Counted from the first letter of the stretch, positions 18,115-28,267 are shown. The stretch is DNA of 64,000 bases from Candidatus Stoquefichus sp. SB1 (GCF_001244545.1 NZ_LN852696.1:62001-126000); one strand, 5' to 3'. A program made the numbers and translations. The notes: a model not told the origin generated them from the sequence alone.

Positions 18115-18345
18115 ATGGCATTCAAAAGACAAAGAATGGGTAGAAAGAAAGTTTGCTACTTTACAAAAAACAAGATTGATTACATTGATTATAAAGATGT
18201 TGAATTATTAAAAAGATTCGTTTCTGCAAATGGAAAAATCATTCCTAGACGTGTAACAGGAACAAGCGCTAAATACCAAAGACAATTAGCATCAGCTATT
18301 AAACGTGCTAGACAAATGGCATTATTACCATACGTTGGTGAATAA
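18115..18345 (+). CDS. rpsR: 30S ribosomal protein S18
   Basis: A 76-residue basic protein with the S18 core ([50 protein letters not shown]). It follows ssb by 14 bp with a GGAGG site and ends the operon ahead of a strong terminator. Confidence 0.98.
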   Translation: MAFKRQRMGRKKVCYFTKNKIDYIDYKDVELLKRFVSANGKIIPRRVTGTSAKYQRQLASAIKRARQMALLPYVGE

Positions 18346-18358
18346 TTAAAGTAAGAAA

Positions 18359-18385
18359 ACCTTGATAAATTCAAGGTTTTTTCTT
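18359..18385 (+). terminator. Terminator after rpsR
   Basis: AACCTTGA / TCAAGGTT stem followed by TTTTT. Confidence 0.88.
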
Positions 18386-18386
18386 T

Positions 18387-18660
18387 TTATATTAAAATCT
18401 ATTAACTTTATATAATATAAAAAATCATAAAATAAGAAAAATATACTCTTTGATATATCCATATAACTAAAAAGTTTAATACATAAAAATGACATAATAT
18501 GATAAAATTCCTGATGAAAACAGACATTTATAATAAATGTTATCTTTTCAAATCAAGTTCTATCCTTTATAATGAAATTTATCCTTTAAAGGAAGTCAAT
18601 TGAGATATATTCAGTTAATCATATTATGTTATAATGAGACTGTTTAAGAAAGGAGTTCCT
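18387..18660. other. Intergenic region ahead of the DUF2232 operon
   Basis: No gene is seen. A TATAAT at 18630-18635 is the likely -10 box; its -35 is weak. The predicted transcription start near 18642 lies after the ATG at 18634 and so rules that ATG out as the start of the next gene. Confidence 0.5.
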
Positions 18661-19572
18661 ATGGGAAAAACAAATACAAAGAAAATGGTTCAAGGGGCAA
18701 TGATTGCTGCCATCTTTGGTGCTTTGTCATTATTGAATACTTATACTGGAAGTATGTTTGATATATTTATTTGTTATGTTATGGTGATACCGCTTGTATG
18801 GTATGGTTACACATATACACTCAAAGACAATGCAATTGTGTGTGTTGTCGCAATGATTGTGATTGCAATGATGGGATTACCATTCTTTATTATCTCTTCT
18901 ATTTCTTCATGTCTGGCAGGACTATTTATTGGTGAAGCGTTAAAACGTCAGGCAAAAAAGGAAACAATACTTTTAGGAACCTTGGTTGTTACTTTTTTGA
19001 ATAATATTTTGATTTATGAAGTGTTTTCAGGGTTACTAGGTATTCATTTTATGGCTGAAATGGAAGAAATGTATATGACAATGATTCAACCAATCACGGC
19101 ATTGTCACAAAAGATTTCGCTTGATTTCTTTTTGTCCATGGCACCATTAGTGATCTTATTAACATCAGTTATGGAAATGTATGTTATTTTACTATTATGT
19201 CAAATCACTTTAACGAGATTAAATATTCAGTTTCCTGGATCATTTCATATTGCAACTATGCATTTAAGTCGTAAAACGGGTTTGATTTTAGTTGTTTTAT
19301 TGTTTGGATCATATGTTGTACAGAATTTTATTGGATATCAAAGTGTTTATCTTTCTTATGCTTATACAATAGCAGTGGTGACGTTTGCATTACAGGGACT
19401 TTCTTTTTTATCATGGTTGTTGATTATGAAAGAAAAGCCAAGATGGATGATTCTTGTTTTTATAGGAATCCTTATACCAATGGTCAATAGTTTATATGTA
19501 GTCGTAGGAATCATAGATATATTTAGTGATTTAAGGGCAAATTTATTGTATAATGGACATAGCAACGATTAA
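18661..19572 (+). CDS. DUF2232 (YybS-like) membrane protein
   Basis: A 303-residue protein with about eight TM segments (for example residues 10-30, 35-55, 60-80, 110-130, 155-185, 215-240, 245-265, 270-290). It occupies the yybS position, directly upstream of gdpP, rplI and dnaB, an order kept across Firmicutes. Start ATG 18661 follows AAAGGAG; the earlier in-frame ATG overlaps the promoter. Function is unknown, although structural likeness to ECF-transporter S components has been noted for the family. Confidence 0.85.
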   Translation: MGKTNTKKMVQGAMIAAIFGALSLLNTYTGSMFDIFICYVMVIPLVWYGYTYTLKDNAIVCVVAMIVIAMMGLPFFIISSISSCLAGLFIGEALKRQAKKETILLGTLVVTFLNNILIYEVFSGLLGIHFMAEMEEMYMTMIQPITALSQKISLDFFLSMAPLVILLTSVMEMYVILLLCQITLTRLNIQFPGSFHIATMHLSRKTGLILVVLLFGSYVVQNFIGYQSVYLSYAYTIAVVTFALQGLSFLSWLLIMKEKPRWMILVFIGILIPMVNSLYVVVGIIDIFSDLRANLLYNGHSND

Positions 19573-19585
19573 GGAGGGATGAATC

Positions 19586-21547
19586 ATGACAAGAAGAATT
19601 ATTCAGATAAGAAATCTTATTGTAGGTTTATTAATTGGTGAATCAGTCTTATTATTTGGATTGTATCTTCTTATTAACCACTCTATGTTGTTTGCTTTTG
19701 CTGTATATGCTCTTGTAAAGAATATTATTTTATTTATTATTTTTGCTTATTTGTCATATCTTTTAGAAACAAATAATATGAGTGTTTCTGAGGCTTTGAA
19801 TATTGATGCAAAGAATGCTTTGATTTTTGGTGGTATTGCATTGATTCAGTATGATGAGACAAGAAATGTTGTTTGGACAAGTGATTTGTTTAAAGAAATG
19901 AATATTAATATTGTGGGAGTAAAATTACTGGAATGGCAACCACATTTAGCTTCATTATTTGATGATGAAGATATTAAAGTGATTGATATTAAAGGAAAAC
20001 GTTTTGAAGCGTATAATAGTAAGGAAACAAAATTAATTTATTTAAAAGATGTGACACAATTTTTATCTTTACAACAGGATTATTTAGATCAACAGGTTTG
20101 TATGGCTTACATTACAATAGATAACTATGAAGAGACATTAGAAAATGCTGATGAACCTAAAATGGCACTTATTCAATCAAAATCAAGACAAGTTATTGTT
20201 GATTGGGCTTATTCTAACGGAATTATTATTAGAAGGTTTAAGTCCGGTGGTTATTTGGCTTTTTTTAATGAAAGAATTTATAAAAAGCAAGTTGAAAATA
20301 AGTTTGCTATTTTAGATACATTTAAAGAAATGTCTAGAGAACTTGATGAGGTTATGACTTTAAGTATTGGAATTGGACGAGATTCACGTGTTTTAAGAGA
20401 ATTAGATGATATGGCATCAAATGCTTTAAATCTGACTTATTCTCGTGGTGGAGATCAGGTGGCTGTCAAATCTGGTGATGATAATGTTAAGTTTTTTGGT
20501 GGAAATAGTGATACATTTGAAAAAAGTAGTAAAGTACGAGCAAGAGTCATTGCCCAGTCTTTAGCTGGCTTGATAAAGAATTCTGGATTGGTACTGGTGA
20601 TGGGACATAAAAATTCGGACTTGGATTCATTTGGAGCATCATTAGGTGTGGCTAAGATTGCGAAGGCTTATGGAAAGAAAACGAATATTGTTTTGGATTT
20701 TGATTCAATTGAACAAAAGACGAAGAATGTTGCAAATTTAGTAAAATCTGATGAAAGATATAAAGGGCTTATCGTCAGTTATACTGAGGCTATGGAACGT
20801 ATTGGAAAGAATACTTTATTAATTATTGTTGATAACCATAAGCCAAGTTTGGCTATTTCTAATGCATTGCTTGAGCGAGTGAAAAATAAGGTCATTATTG
20901 ATCATCATCGACGTGGTGAAGAGTTTATTGAAGCGCCTGTTTTAACTTATTTGGAACCAGCGGCTTCAAGTACGGTTGAATTGGTTGTAGAATTATGCGA
21001 TTATCAAAATACAGAAGTTGATATGAATGAATTAGATGCAACAATTATGTATGCTGGAATGCTTGTGGATACAAATAATTTCAAGCAAAGAGTGGGAGTG
21101 CGTACTTTTCAATCCGCAGCATATTTAAAAGAATTACAAGCAAATGTAACTCAGGCATATGAATTTTTAGAAGATTCATATGAAGAAACTTTAAAGAAAC
21201 TTTCTGTAACACAGAGATCATATCAATATAATCCATATATATTAATTTCCTGTGGGGAAGAAAATGAAGATTATACAAGAGCGATGCTTTCAAAGGCGAG
21301 TAATTCATTATTAGAAGTGAGTGGAATTAAAGCATCATTTACGATTGGACGTGTGTCAAAATCAGTTGTTGCAATTAGTGCAAGAAGTGCTAAAGATATT
21401 AATGTTCAAATTATTATGGAAAATATGGGTGGTGGTGGTCATTTTAGTATGGCAGCAGCCCAATTTGAAAATCAGAGTATAGAAGATGTACGTCTTTTAC
21501 TAGAAGAAAAAATTAAAGAATATTTAGATGATAGAGGTGAAGTATAA
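19586..21547 (+). CDS. gdpP: Cyclic-di-AMP phosphodiesterase GdpP
   Basis: At 653 residues it is full length. Two TM helices (about 10-30 and 35-55), a degenerate PAS region, a degenerate GGDEF (about 170-305) and a DHH/DHHA1 phosphodiesterase (about 335-645) are in order. The DHH motifs are [21 protein letters not shown] and the glycine-rich [11 protein letters not shown]. It hydrolyses c-di-AMP and so controls potassium and wall homeostasis. Its stop overlaps the rplI start (TAATG). Confidence 0.96.
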   Translation: MTRRIIQIRNLIVGLLIGESVLLFGLYLLINHSMLFAFAVYALVKNIILFIIFAYLSYLLETNNMSVSEALNIDAKNALIFGGIALIQYDETRNVVWTSDLFKEMNINIVGVKLLEWQPHLASLFDDEDIKVIDIKGKRFEAYNSKETKLIYLKDVTQFLSLQQDYLDQQVCMAYITIDNYEETLENADEPKMALIQSKSRQVIVDWAYSNGIIIRRFKSGGYLAFFNERIYKKQVENKFAILDTFKEMSRELDEVMTLSIGIGRDSRVLRELDDMASNALNLTYSRGGDQVAVKSGDDNVKFFGGNSDTFEKSSKVRARVIAQSLAGLIKNSGLVLVMGHKNSDLDSFGASLGVAKIAKAYGKKTNIVLDFDSIEQKTKNVANLVKSDERYKGLIVSYTEAMERIGKNTLLIIVDNHKPSLAISNALLERVKNKVIIDHHRRGEEFIEAPVLTYLEPAASSTVELVVELCDYQNTEVDMNELDATIMYAGMLVDTNNFKQRVGVRTFQSAAYLKELQANVTQAYEFLEDSYEETLKKLSVTQRSYQYNPYILISCGEENEDYTRAMLSKASNSLLEVSGIKASFTIGRVSKSVVAISARSAKDINVQIIMENMGGGGHFSMAAAQFENQSIEDVRLLLEEKIKEYLDDRGEV

Positions 21548-21993
21548 TGAAAGTGATTTTAACACAAGATGTAAAGAAAGTAGGAAAGAAAGGGGAAATT
21601 GTTAATGTTGCTGATGGATATGGTCAAAACTTTCTAATTAAGAATAAAATGGCTGTTTTAGCAACTGAACATGGGAAAGAAATTGTTGCACAGAATAAGG
21701 AAAAAGAACGTTTGCAAGAATTAGAAAATAAAAAGAAAGCCCAAGAGTTAAAGGATGTTTTAGAAGGGATTACATTAGAATTTTATTTATCTTCAGGGAA
21801 AGATGGGAAAACTTTTGGAAGTGTTTCTACTAAAAATATTGCTGAAGAATTATTAAAAAAACATGATATTAAAATTGATAAGAGAAAATTTATTAATGCA
21901 AGACCAATTCAAGCTTTAGGGTATACAAGATTAGAAATTGAATTATATAAAGATGTGATTGCAACGATTAAAGTGCATTTACAAGAAAAATAA
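21547..21993 (+). CDS. rplI: 50S ribosomal protein L9
   Basis: At 148 residues it is full length: [30 protein letters not shown] is represented by its hallmark DGYGQNFLI (23-31), followed by a long helix (about 42-75) and the C-terminal rRNA-binding domain. It binds domain V of 23S rRNA. Start overlaps gdpP stop. Confidence 0.98.
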   Translation: MKVILTQDVKKVGKKGEIVNVADGYGQNFLIKNKMAVLATEHGKEIVAQNKEKERLQELENKKKAQELKDVLEGITLEFYLSSGKDGKTFGSVSTKNIAEELLKKHDIKIDKRKFINARPIQALGYTRLEIELYKDVIATIKVHLQEK

Positions 21994-22005
21994 GGAGGTA
22001 GGAAG

Positions 22006-23376
22006 ATGGCTAGAGAATATCCACATGATATAGAAGCAGAAAGATCTTTATTGGGATCAATGTTAATATCAGGTGATGCATGCCAAAGTATTTTAAGCCT
22101 TGCGACAAAGGAAGATTTTTATTTAGATAGCCATCGCCTTCTTTTTGAGGCTATGCAATTTATAGATAGTCAAAATAATCCTGTGGATGTAACAACATTG
22201 ACATCTTATCTTATTGATAAGAAACTATTAGAAAAAGTTGGGGGAGTAGAATATTTATTGCAATTAAGTGAATCTGTTCCTACAACTGCTCACAGTGAGT
22301 ATTATTTGAAGATTTTGAATGAAAAATCTTTGTTAAGAAGATTGATTCAAGAGTCAACTGAAATTATTGATCAGGCTTATGGTGATATAGGGAATTTAAA
22401 TGATTTTATTGGTGAAGCAGAAAAAAACTTTTTAAATGTCACAAGAGATCGTAATGCTGGAGAATTTCAGGATGTAAAATCTGTTATTCAAAAGGTTACA
22501 GATCGACTTGTGATGTTACAAAAATCTGATGGAAAAATATCAGGTGTCAAAACAGGATACTATGATTTGGATAAATTAACATCAGGATTTCAAAAAGGTG
22601 ATTTAATCATTTTAGCAGCAAGACCATCTGTAGGTAAAACTGCTTTTGCATTGAATGTGGCTTATAATGTATCTTATAAATCTGATGAAGCAGTTGCTGT
22701 TTTTTCATTGGAAATGCCTGCTGAACAATTAATTCAGCGTATTATTTGTTCGGCTGGTAGTCTGAATGCAGAATCTTTACGATCAGGTTCTATTTTAAAA
22801 GAGAATAATGAAAGATATTATGCAGCAGCAGATAAAGTTTCAAAATGTAATCTTTATATTGATGATACGCCTGGTATTCGTGTTGGGGAAATTGCTGCCA
22901 AGTGTCGTAGATTAAAGAGAGATCACGGCATTAAATTAATTGTTATTGACTATTTACAATTGATTTCAGGACCAGCCAATAGTCGAGAATCTCGTCAACA
23001 GGAAGTTTCAGATATATCAAGACAATTAAAAATGATTGCCAGAGAATTAGAAGTCCCTGTTATTGCATTAAGTCAGTTATCACGATCTGTTGAAAAACGT
23101 GATAATAAGCGACCAGTACTATCTGATTTAAGAGAGTCAGGAGCAATCGAACAAGATGCCGATATTGTTTCTTTTATTCATCGTGAAGATTATCAAGATC
23201 CTAAAAAAGAAGCAGAAACACAAGGGGCTACAGATATTATCATCGCTAAGCATCGTAATGGTGCTTTAGCAGATATTCGTCTTGTTTTCTTAAAACAGTA
23301 TAGTAAATTTGCTAATCCTGCCCGTGGCGATCAGCAGATTAATCCACTTGAGGGTGTAAAAGATATAAGAACATAA
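22006..23376 (+). CDS. dnaB: Replicative DNA helicase DnaB
   Basis: A 456-residue hexameric helicase (named dnaC in B. subtilis). The N-terminal domain (PHDIEAERSLLGSML, about 5-19) is followed by the RecA-like motor with Walker A ARPSVGKTAF (about 206-215), Walker B LIVIDYLQL, and DLRESGAIEQDAD sensor region. It ends the DUF2232-gdpP-rplI-dnaB operon and is followed by a terminator. Confidence 0.98.
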   Translation: MAREYPHDIEAERSLLGSMLISGDACQSILSLATKEDFYLDSHRLLFEAMQFIDSQNNPVDVTTLTSYLIDKKLLEKVGGVEYLLQLSESVPTTAHSEYYLKILNEKSLLRRLIQESTEIIDQAYGDIGNLNDFIGEAEKNFLNVTRDRNAGEFQDVKSVIQKVTDRLVMLQKSDGKISGVKTGYYDLDKLTSGFQKGDLIILAARPSVGKTAFALNVAYNVSYKSDEAVAVFSLEMPAEQLIQRIICSAGSLNAESLRSGSILKENNERYYAAADKVSKCNLYIDDTPGIRVGEIAAKCRRLKRDHGIKLIVIDYLQLISGPANSRESRQQEVSDISRQLKMIARELEVPVIALSQLSRSVEKRDNKRPVLSDLRESGAIEQDADIVSFIHREDYQDPKKEAETQGATDIIIAKHRNGALADIRLVFLKQYSKFANPARGDQQINPLEGVKDIRT

Positions 23377-23405
23377 AGTAAGGATATCGAATCTTTACTT
23401 TTTTT
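23373..23405 (+). terminator. Terminator after dnaB
   Basis: AAAGTAAGGAT / AATCTTTACTTT, an imperfect stem, followed by TTTTT. Confidence 0.7.
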
Positions 23406-23457
23406 GTTATACAAAATAGTGTGTTATAATAAAGAAAAAGGATAAGGGGAATCAAAT

Positions 23458-24120
23458 ATGAATATAGCAATTATTGATAGTGATAAGAACTTTTGTAGTC
23501 ATTTATCTCAAATGATTAAGAACTTATATAATCATGAACTATTGGTTTATGTTTTTGATGATATCGTTGATATGGAAAATGTAGACCAGGAGTTTAAAAT
23601 TATATTTTTGAATGCAGATGATCCCAAAATATCAGGCTTAAAGTACAGTAAGATGAACTACGATAAAATTATAGTTTTTATCGCTGATACAGGTAAAAAT
23701 ATGAAAAAAGCATTTGGTCCAAATGTTTATGCATTTATATTAAAAACTGATGACTGTGTCGAAGCGGAAGTTGAAGAAGTACTAGCTATGATAATAGAGC
23801 AAAATTATATTGTATTGAATATTCATAGAGAGAACAAATATTTCTTTTTTAAAGATATACTCTATGTTCAATATATTGGTAGTAATAATGTTGCTTTTGT
23901 CTATCATAATCAACAATATATTTATAAAGGGTGTTCATTAAAGAAAATGCAATCTCTTTTAAAAAATCAATTTATCCATGTTGATCAATCAACACTTGTG
24001 AATAAAGACAAAATGATTCATTTTAATGGTCGTCAACTATATATAGATGGAATTAGACAGTCATTTGATGTAAGTGTCCGTAATAGAACTAAAATTAGAA
24101 AGGCAATGTTCAGACAATAA
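23458..24120 (+). CDS. LytTR family response regulator with degenerate receiver
   Basis: A 220-residue protein. Residues 1-115 resemble a receiver domain (MNIAIIDSDKNF, with the usual acidic pocket reduced to D7, D9) but the phospho-acceptor is replaced by the segment IIFLNADDPK. Residues 125-218 are a LytTR DNA-binding domain with the marks IHRENKYFFFKDILYVQ and FIHVDQSTLVNKDKM. No kinase is adjacent. It is directly upstream of the peptide/ABC locus and of a paired direct repeat with LytTR geometry, so it probably activates that locus, as AgrA-like regulators do in bacteriocin clusters. Confidence 0.85.
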   Translation: MNIAIIDSDKNFCSHLSQMIKNLYNHELLVYVFDDIVDMENVDQEFKIIFLNADDPKISGLKYSKMNYDKIIVFIADTGKNMKKAFGPNVYAFILKTDDCVEAEVEEVLAMIIEQNYIVLNIHRENKYFFFKDILYVQYIGSNNVAFVYHNQQYIYKGCSLKKMQSLLKNQFIHVDQSTLVNKDKMIHFNGRQLYIDGIRQSFDVSVRNRTKIRKAMFRQ

Positions 24121-24150
24121 ACGAATAACAATAAAAAGCAAACGAATAAC
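24121..24150. promoter_or_regulatory. LytTR-type binding site: two 9-bp direct repeats
   Basis: ACGAATAAC occurs at 24121-24129 and 24142-24150, giving 9-bp repeats separated by 12 bp (21-bp period). This is the spacing used by AgrA/ComE-type LytTR proteins. The second copy ends about 10 bp before the -35 position of the promoter below. Base agreement with the published consensus is partial. Confidence 0.6.
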
Positions 24151-24159
24151 TATAAAACT

Positions 24160-24188
24160 AAAAATATTAATAAATGATATGATATAAT
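24160..24188 (+). promoter_or_regulatory. Activator-dependent promoter of the peptide/ABC operon
   Basis: A good -10 TATAAT (24183-24188) has no recognisable -35 box at the right distance (AAAAAT, 24160-24165), as expected where an activator bound at the repeats just upstream recruits polymerase. Confidence 0.5.
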
Positions 24189-24297
24189 AAAATTAAAGAA
24201 AAAGGATACTGATTGCGTGATTTGATAATAGAGATTGAAATTGGGGAAGGTAGTATTGATATGATTCGTATAAAAAACATGACTTTTTTTACAAAAA

Positions 24298-24685
24298 GTG
24301 AAATTGTCTCTCATTTCTATTGCGCTTGTTGGTTCACTAGGGTTTACAAATGTTTTTGCCAGCAAAACAACAATAAGTAGGGTTCAGTATAATGCTAAAA
24401 ATACTCTGTTTGAAACCAAAACAACAAACACAGGTAAAACTGGAGCAGAATTTGAATTGGTGACTGGGAGTCCAAGGCGTATTATTATAACAACTTTTAG
24501 TGAAGATATGAAAAAATTATATCAAAGTGGATTAGTTGTTACTGAGAATGGTGGGGAAAAAAAACCAAGACTATATTGCTGGAAGTTTTTCTAGCAAAGG
24601 AACGAAAATTGCTATATCATATGGCGATTGTGATGGTGGAGTTGGCATATCATATTCAACAAACGGCTATATTGATTATTATTAG
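24298..24685 (+). pseudogene. Secreted peptide gene, lactococcin 972-like, frameshifted
   Basis: Reading from GTG 24298 gives a signal peptide (KLSLISIALVGSLGFTNVFA, cleavage after VFA) and a mature part with TKTTNTGKTGAEF. After 24554 an eight-A run shifts the frame to an early TAG. With one A fewer the frame continues sensibly (AGSFSSKGTKIAISYGDCDGG, then YSTNGYIDYY) to 24685. The start is also odd: no ribosome site precedes the GTG, whereas ATG 24261 or 24279 would join this frame if a seven-T run lost one T. Size and layout resemble lactococcin-972-type bacteriocins followed by ABC immunity genes. It is either decayed, phase-variable, or affected by homopolymer sequencing errors. Confidence 0.55.
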
Positions 24686-24735
24686 AATTTATTGTATCCT
24701 TTTTCTCTTTCTTAAAAGTAATGGAGGCTATTTAT

Positions 24736-25551
24736 ATGCTAAGACAGTTACGTTATGATTTTTCAATGTTTTTTAAAAGAACACCATTTTTAATCATTTG
24801 TTCAATACTTATCCTTTATATTTTTCTGTTAACTTTTTCATCTATATACGATAGAAATAATATTCAGTTACAATATTATGGATCAGCGTATATGGCTAAT
24901 TTAATTATGAGTCAGAGTTCGCTGTTTCGCTACACATCATTAGTTTTGGTTTTTCCATTAATTGTTGCGATTCCGATTGGCATAATGATGATAAAAGAGA
25001 AAAGCAGTCTTACTCATATATTGATAAGGAAGAATAAGAAAGTTTATATTATTTCTAAATTGATGACATCTTTTATAATTGGTTTTCTGATGATGTTTAT
25101 GACTGTAGGATTTGCAATCTTATTTGGGTATATTATTTTTGGAGAAGAACAAAGCTTTTATAATCATCCTATGAGATTGTTTTTTGGTTATAGCACGAGA
25201 GGGATAACTACAACCTTACGTTATTATAATCTGTATTTTCTTAATCCTGTACTTTACCTTGGTATGTATTCTTTGTTATCTTCGATAATGATGGGTATTG
25301 TGGCACAATTAACAATGGTTATTGCCTTGTTTACAAAGTTTAAGGTTGTTATATATGGTGGTGTATTCATGCTTTCAATGCTAACTGTTTTTGTTCATCC
25401 GATGGTTGTTCCTTTTTATGAACTTCTAGCACCATATTGTTATGTTTCTAACAATTTGATGAATGCCCAATATTTTTATCCTATTGCGTTTTTTCTGATA
25501 TCAATTATCGCAGCGATTGTATTTGTAAGAAAAGATGTTATGTTAAAATGA
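24736..25551 (+). CDS. ABC-2 type membrane protein (permease-like)
   Basis: A 271-residue protein with six hydrophobic segments (about 17-37, 75-95, 110-140, 180-205, 210-230, 245-265), the usual topology of ABC-2 permeases. I start at 24736, where GGAGG is 7 bp upstream; an ATG at 24721 would place that site inside the gene. It overlaps the next membrane protein gene by 4 bp. With the ATPase two genes on, it probably exports or gives immunity to the peptide encoded upstream. The specific role is inferred from position only. Confidence 0.65.
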   Translation: MLRQLRYDFSMFFKRTPFLIICSILILYIFLLTFSSIYDRNNIQLQYYGSAYMANLIMSQSSLFRYTSLVLVFPLIVAIPIGIMMIKEKSSLTHILIRKNKKVYIISKLMTSFIIGFLMMFMTVGFAILFGYIIFGEEQSFYNHPMRLFFGYSTRGITTTLRYYNLYFLNPVLYLGMYSLLSSIMMGIVAQLTMVIALFTKFKVVIYGGVFMLSMLTVFVHPMVVPFYELLAPYCYVSNNLMNAQYFYPIAFFLISIIAAIVFVRKDVMLK

Positions 25552-26813
25552 ATAGTCGATTATATAATAGGATAAAAAGTTGCCTCTATATATTTGCATT
25601 TATGATATCCATTGCAATGAAATGGACTGTTCCTGGAGAGGATGGACCATTTGCATTTATTGTTATTAATCAAATTATTTATTTTCCTATGTTATTGATG
25701 ATTGGATTTATGTATTTTCATTATCGTTATTATCGTAATACATTTATACAGACAAGATTTAAGAGTTTACAAGAAGTGAGATACCATCATTTTCAATCAA
25801 ATATTTCAGAAGCAATAGAATTCTTGGTGTGGCAAATAGTCATTGCAATCATTCTAGGGTTTCAGACATTTTCATTGGAAAGTTTTTATTCATTAGCTGT
25901 TATTATCTTGACTTTATTATTGATGTACCTTGCTTATACAATGATTTATACAACAATTCTAGAAATAACAAAACAATATTATTATGCATTTATAACGTGT
26001 GGAGTTCTACTCATAGCATTTCGTATTATTGTGCATACTCAGTTGAGTCTTGGGTCATATACATTGACTTATGAGGGACTAAGTGGAAATTATATTTTAA
26101 TAGTTGCTTATTTATTTGTGATTGTATGTTGTGTAGTGATTAATAAACTTTATTTTAATCAAAAAAGGAAACTGAGAATAGATAAGAGAATAATGATGTT
26201 AGCTGGTTGTATTTTTGTAGAAATTGTTTCTGAATTATTTTTACGTAATCAATCATTGATAGATACATCGTTGTCATTAAATAATTATTATGGTTTTATG
26301 CAAAGCAATGAATTGTTTGTGACTTTGATATGGATGATTCCAAAAATTATGTTGATGTATATAGGATTTATGATGTTTTGTGAGAGATATCGATTAAATT
26401 ATACTTTCTATGCTGTTAGGATTAAGAGTAAAAGAAAATGGGTTCATCAAATCATGAAAGAACTTTATTTGTTTATATTCATTGTTGTTTGTAGTAAATT
26501 TGTTTTTCATTGTTTGTTTTATCAAGTATTTGATTTCTCATTAGTATTAATGTCCTGTCAGTATTTTTTCTATAGTATTGTATTGTTAAGTTTATTGATT
26601 GTTGGTTATATCATTACAAAATCTGAAAGTATATTTAATTCAATTATTATTGCTTATGTCATTGTTGTTACATTTATAGGTATGATGGAAATTGTACCAT
26701 TACAATTCTTATTATTGGATGATCATCTTATAACAACACTATGTTATCTTTGCTTTATATTTATCATCTATAATATCATTGTTTATCTTATGAACCATCA
26801 TGAATATTATTAG
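25548..26813 (+). CDS. Polytopic membrane protein, probable ABC permease partner
   Basis: A 421-residue protein with around twelve hydrophobic segments and short loops, unusually rich in Ile, Tyr and Phe. No family motif was recognised. The 4-bp overlap with the gene before and the ABC ATPase 9 bp after place it in the same transport operon, perhaps as the second permease half. It is not like the large 'bacteriocin-associated integral membrane protein' of other lactococcin-972 loci in length (about 650-700). Confidence 0.6.
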   Translation: MNSRLYNRIKSCLYIFAFMISIAMKWTVPGEDGPFAFIVINQIIYFPMLLMIGFMYFHYRYYRNTFIQTRFKSLQEVRYHHFQSNISEAIEFLVWQIVIAIILGFQTFSLESFYSLAVIILTLLLMYLAYTMIYTTILEITKQYYYAFITCGVLLIAFRIIVHTQLSLGSYTLTYEGLSGNYILIVAYLFVIVCCVVINKLYFNQKRKLRIDKRIMMLAGCIFVEIVSELFLRNQSLIDTSLSLNNYYGFMQSNELFVTLIWMIPKIMLMYIGFMMFCERYRLNYTFYAVRIKSKRKWVHQIMKELYLFIFIVVCSKFVFHCLFYQVFDFSLVLMSCQYFFYSIVLLSLLIVGYIITKSESIFNSIIIAYVIVVTFIGMMEIVPLQFLLLDDHLITTLCYLCFIFIIYNIIVYLMNHHEYY

Positions 26814-26822
26814 GAGGTCATT

Positions 26823-27458
26823 ATGAAAATAGAACTTACCAATATTTCCAAAGTCATTAAAAATAGAATTATATTACAAAATGTGAATATGGAAATGGAA
26901 AGTGGACATATTTATGCTTTTGTAGGAACGAACGGTAGTGGCAAAACAATGTTAATGAGAATATTATGTGGGCTTGTTTATGCAAGTGAAGGAAAAGTGA
27001 TTTGTGATGGTCAAGAGGTTAATTTTCATAAAAGGGTTCCTTATTCTTTAGGTGTGATTATAGAAAAACCAGAGTTTTTTAATGAAATGGATGCACAAGA
27101 GAATTTGATGACACTAGCAAGATTAAATCATAAGATAGGGATACAAGAGGTTTCACAAGCTATTGAAAAGGTGGGTTTGAGTGCGAGTGATACAAAAAAA
27201 GTAGGTGAGTATTCATTAGGAATGCGACAAAGGCTAGGGATTGCTCAGGCAGTTATGGAAAGTCCTGATGTTATCATTTTAGATGAACCGACGAGTGGCT
27301 TAGATGAAGATGGTGTACAACTGATATATCATATTCTTAAAGAAGAAAAAGCCAAAGGGAAATTAATTATTATATCATCTCATCAAAAAGAAGATATTAA
27401 AGAATTGAGTGATATGATCTATTTGTTTAAGAATCAGACGGTGATATCTAATGAATAA
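26823..27458 (+). CDS. ABC transporter ATP-binding protein
   Basis: A 211-residue ATPase: Walker A GTNGSGKT (about 38-45), signature YSLGMRQRLG, Walker B VIILDEPTSG and switch His in SSHQKED. The YSLGMRQR form is typical of ABC-2 drug or bacteriocin exporters. It overlaps the following gene by 8 bp. The signature context matches CcmA/BcrA-type ATPases that work with ABC-2 permeases. Confidence 0.92.
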   Translation: MKIELTNISKVIKNRIILQNVNMEMESGHIYAFVGTNGSGKTMLMRILCGLVYASEGKVICDGQEVNFHKRVPYSLGVIIEKPEFFNEMDAQENLMTLARLNHKIGIQEVSQAIEKVGLSASDTKKVGEYSLGMRQRLGIAQAVMESPDVIILDEPTSGLDEDGVQLIYHILKEEKAKGKLIIISSHQKEDIKELSDMIYLFKNQTVISNE

Positions 27459-28215
27459 GAAAATAATAGTCTTTGTTTTAACAATTATTCTTACCATTGC
27501 AGGAAGTTTCTATTTAAAGTCAAAAACAGTATCAACAACATTTGAAGAACAATATCAGAAATTTAAGACAGTACAGTTTAATGATGCTTATTGTAATTTT
27601 GGTCCATCTAGAGTTAATGATTTTGATATTTATCATGATGTTCAAAATATTGATGAATTGGTCCGAAAAAGTCAAATTATAGCAAGAATTCATTTTGTTG
27701 AACGACAACAGAAATATAGTACATTTTATTCAAAAGTGAAAGTTGTTCAGTTATTTAAGGGAAAATTATCAAGCGAAGATATTGTTATTTATGAGCCAAT
27801 GTCTATTCGAAGTGATATATTATCTATTGAAGTTGTTCATAAACCAATGGATGATTCATGTGATTATATTGTTTTCTTGCAACAAGCGATTCCTGATGAT
27901 AATCAGCATTTTAATTTAGTGAATAGCGCTTTAGGAATGATACCAATGAAATCTCAGTTTAATGTTAAAAGATTAAAAACAAAATTATATGATGAACAAG
28001 TTAAAATAGCGAGAACGGAATTTGAAAAATATGATTTTTTTGACATTCAGTATCATTTTTCAAAGGATGAAGTCACTGTAAATATGGATGGTTATTCTGT
28101 GATAGATGATATTGAGGTTTACGAAAAAACAAAACAACTTCTTTTTGATTGCTATAGTCAAATATTAAAGGAATATGGAGATATGGAAGGGAAGATTGTT
28201 TTTGAAGATTCATAA
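27451..28215 (+). CDS. Membrane-anchored extracellular protein of the ABC locus
   Basis: A 254-residue protein with an N-terminal TM/signal segment (about 4-22, no lipobox) and an extracellular domain. The stretch VKVVQLFKGKLSSEDIVIYEP resembles OB-like/TIMP-like secreted domains in which strand and turn alternate, but this is weak. Cotranslated with the ATPase (8-bp overlap), so likely part of the same export or immunity machine. No function is assigned. Confidence 0.6.
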   Translation: MNKKIIVFVLTIILTIAGSFYLKSKTVSTTFEEQYQKFKTVQFNDAYCNFGPSRVNDFDIYHDVQNIDELVRKSQIIARIHFVERQQKYSTFYSKVKVVQLFKGKLSSEDIVIYEPMSIRSDILSIEVVHKPMDDSCDYIVFLQQAIPDDNQHFNLVNSALGMIPMKSQFNVKRLKTKLYDEQVKIARTEFEKYDFFDIQYHFSKDEVTVNMDGYSVIDDIEVYEKTKQLLFDCYSQILKEYGDMEGKIVFEDS

Positions 28216-28238
28216 AAGTTTTTTGGAAAGTTATACGA

Positions 28239-28267
28239 AAAAACAGCATCCAACTGATGCTGTTTAT
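28239..28267 (-). terminator. Convergent terminator
   Basis: AAACAGCATC / GATGCTGTTT with a CAACT loop; the run of six T lies on the minus strand, so it mainly ends the zinc-ribbon gene while facing the ABC operon. Confidence 0.8.
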
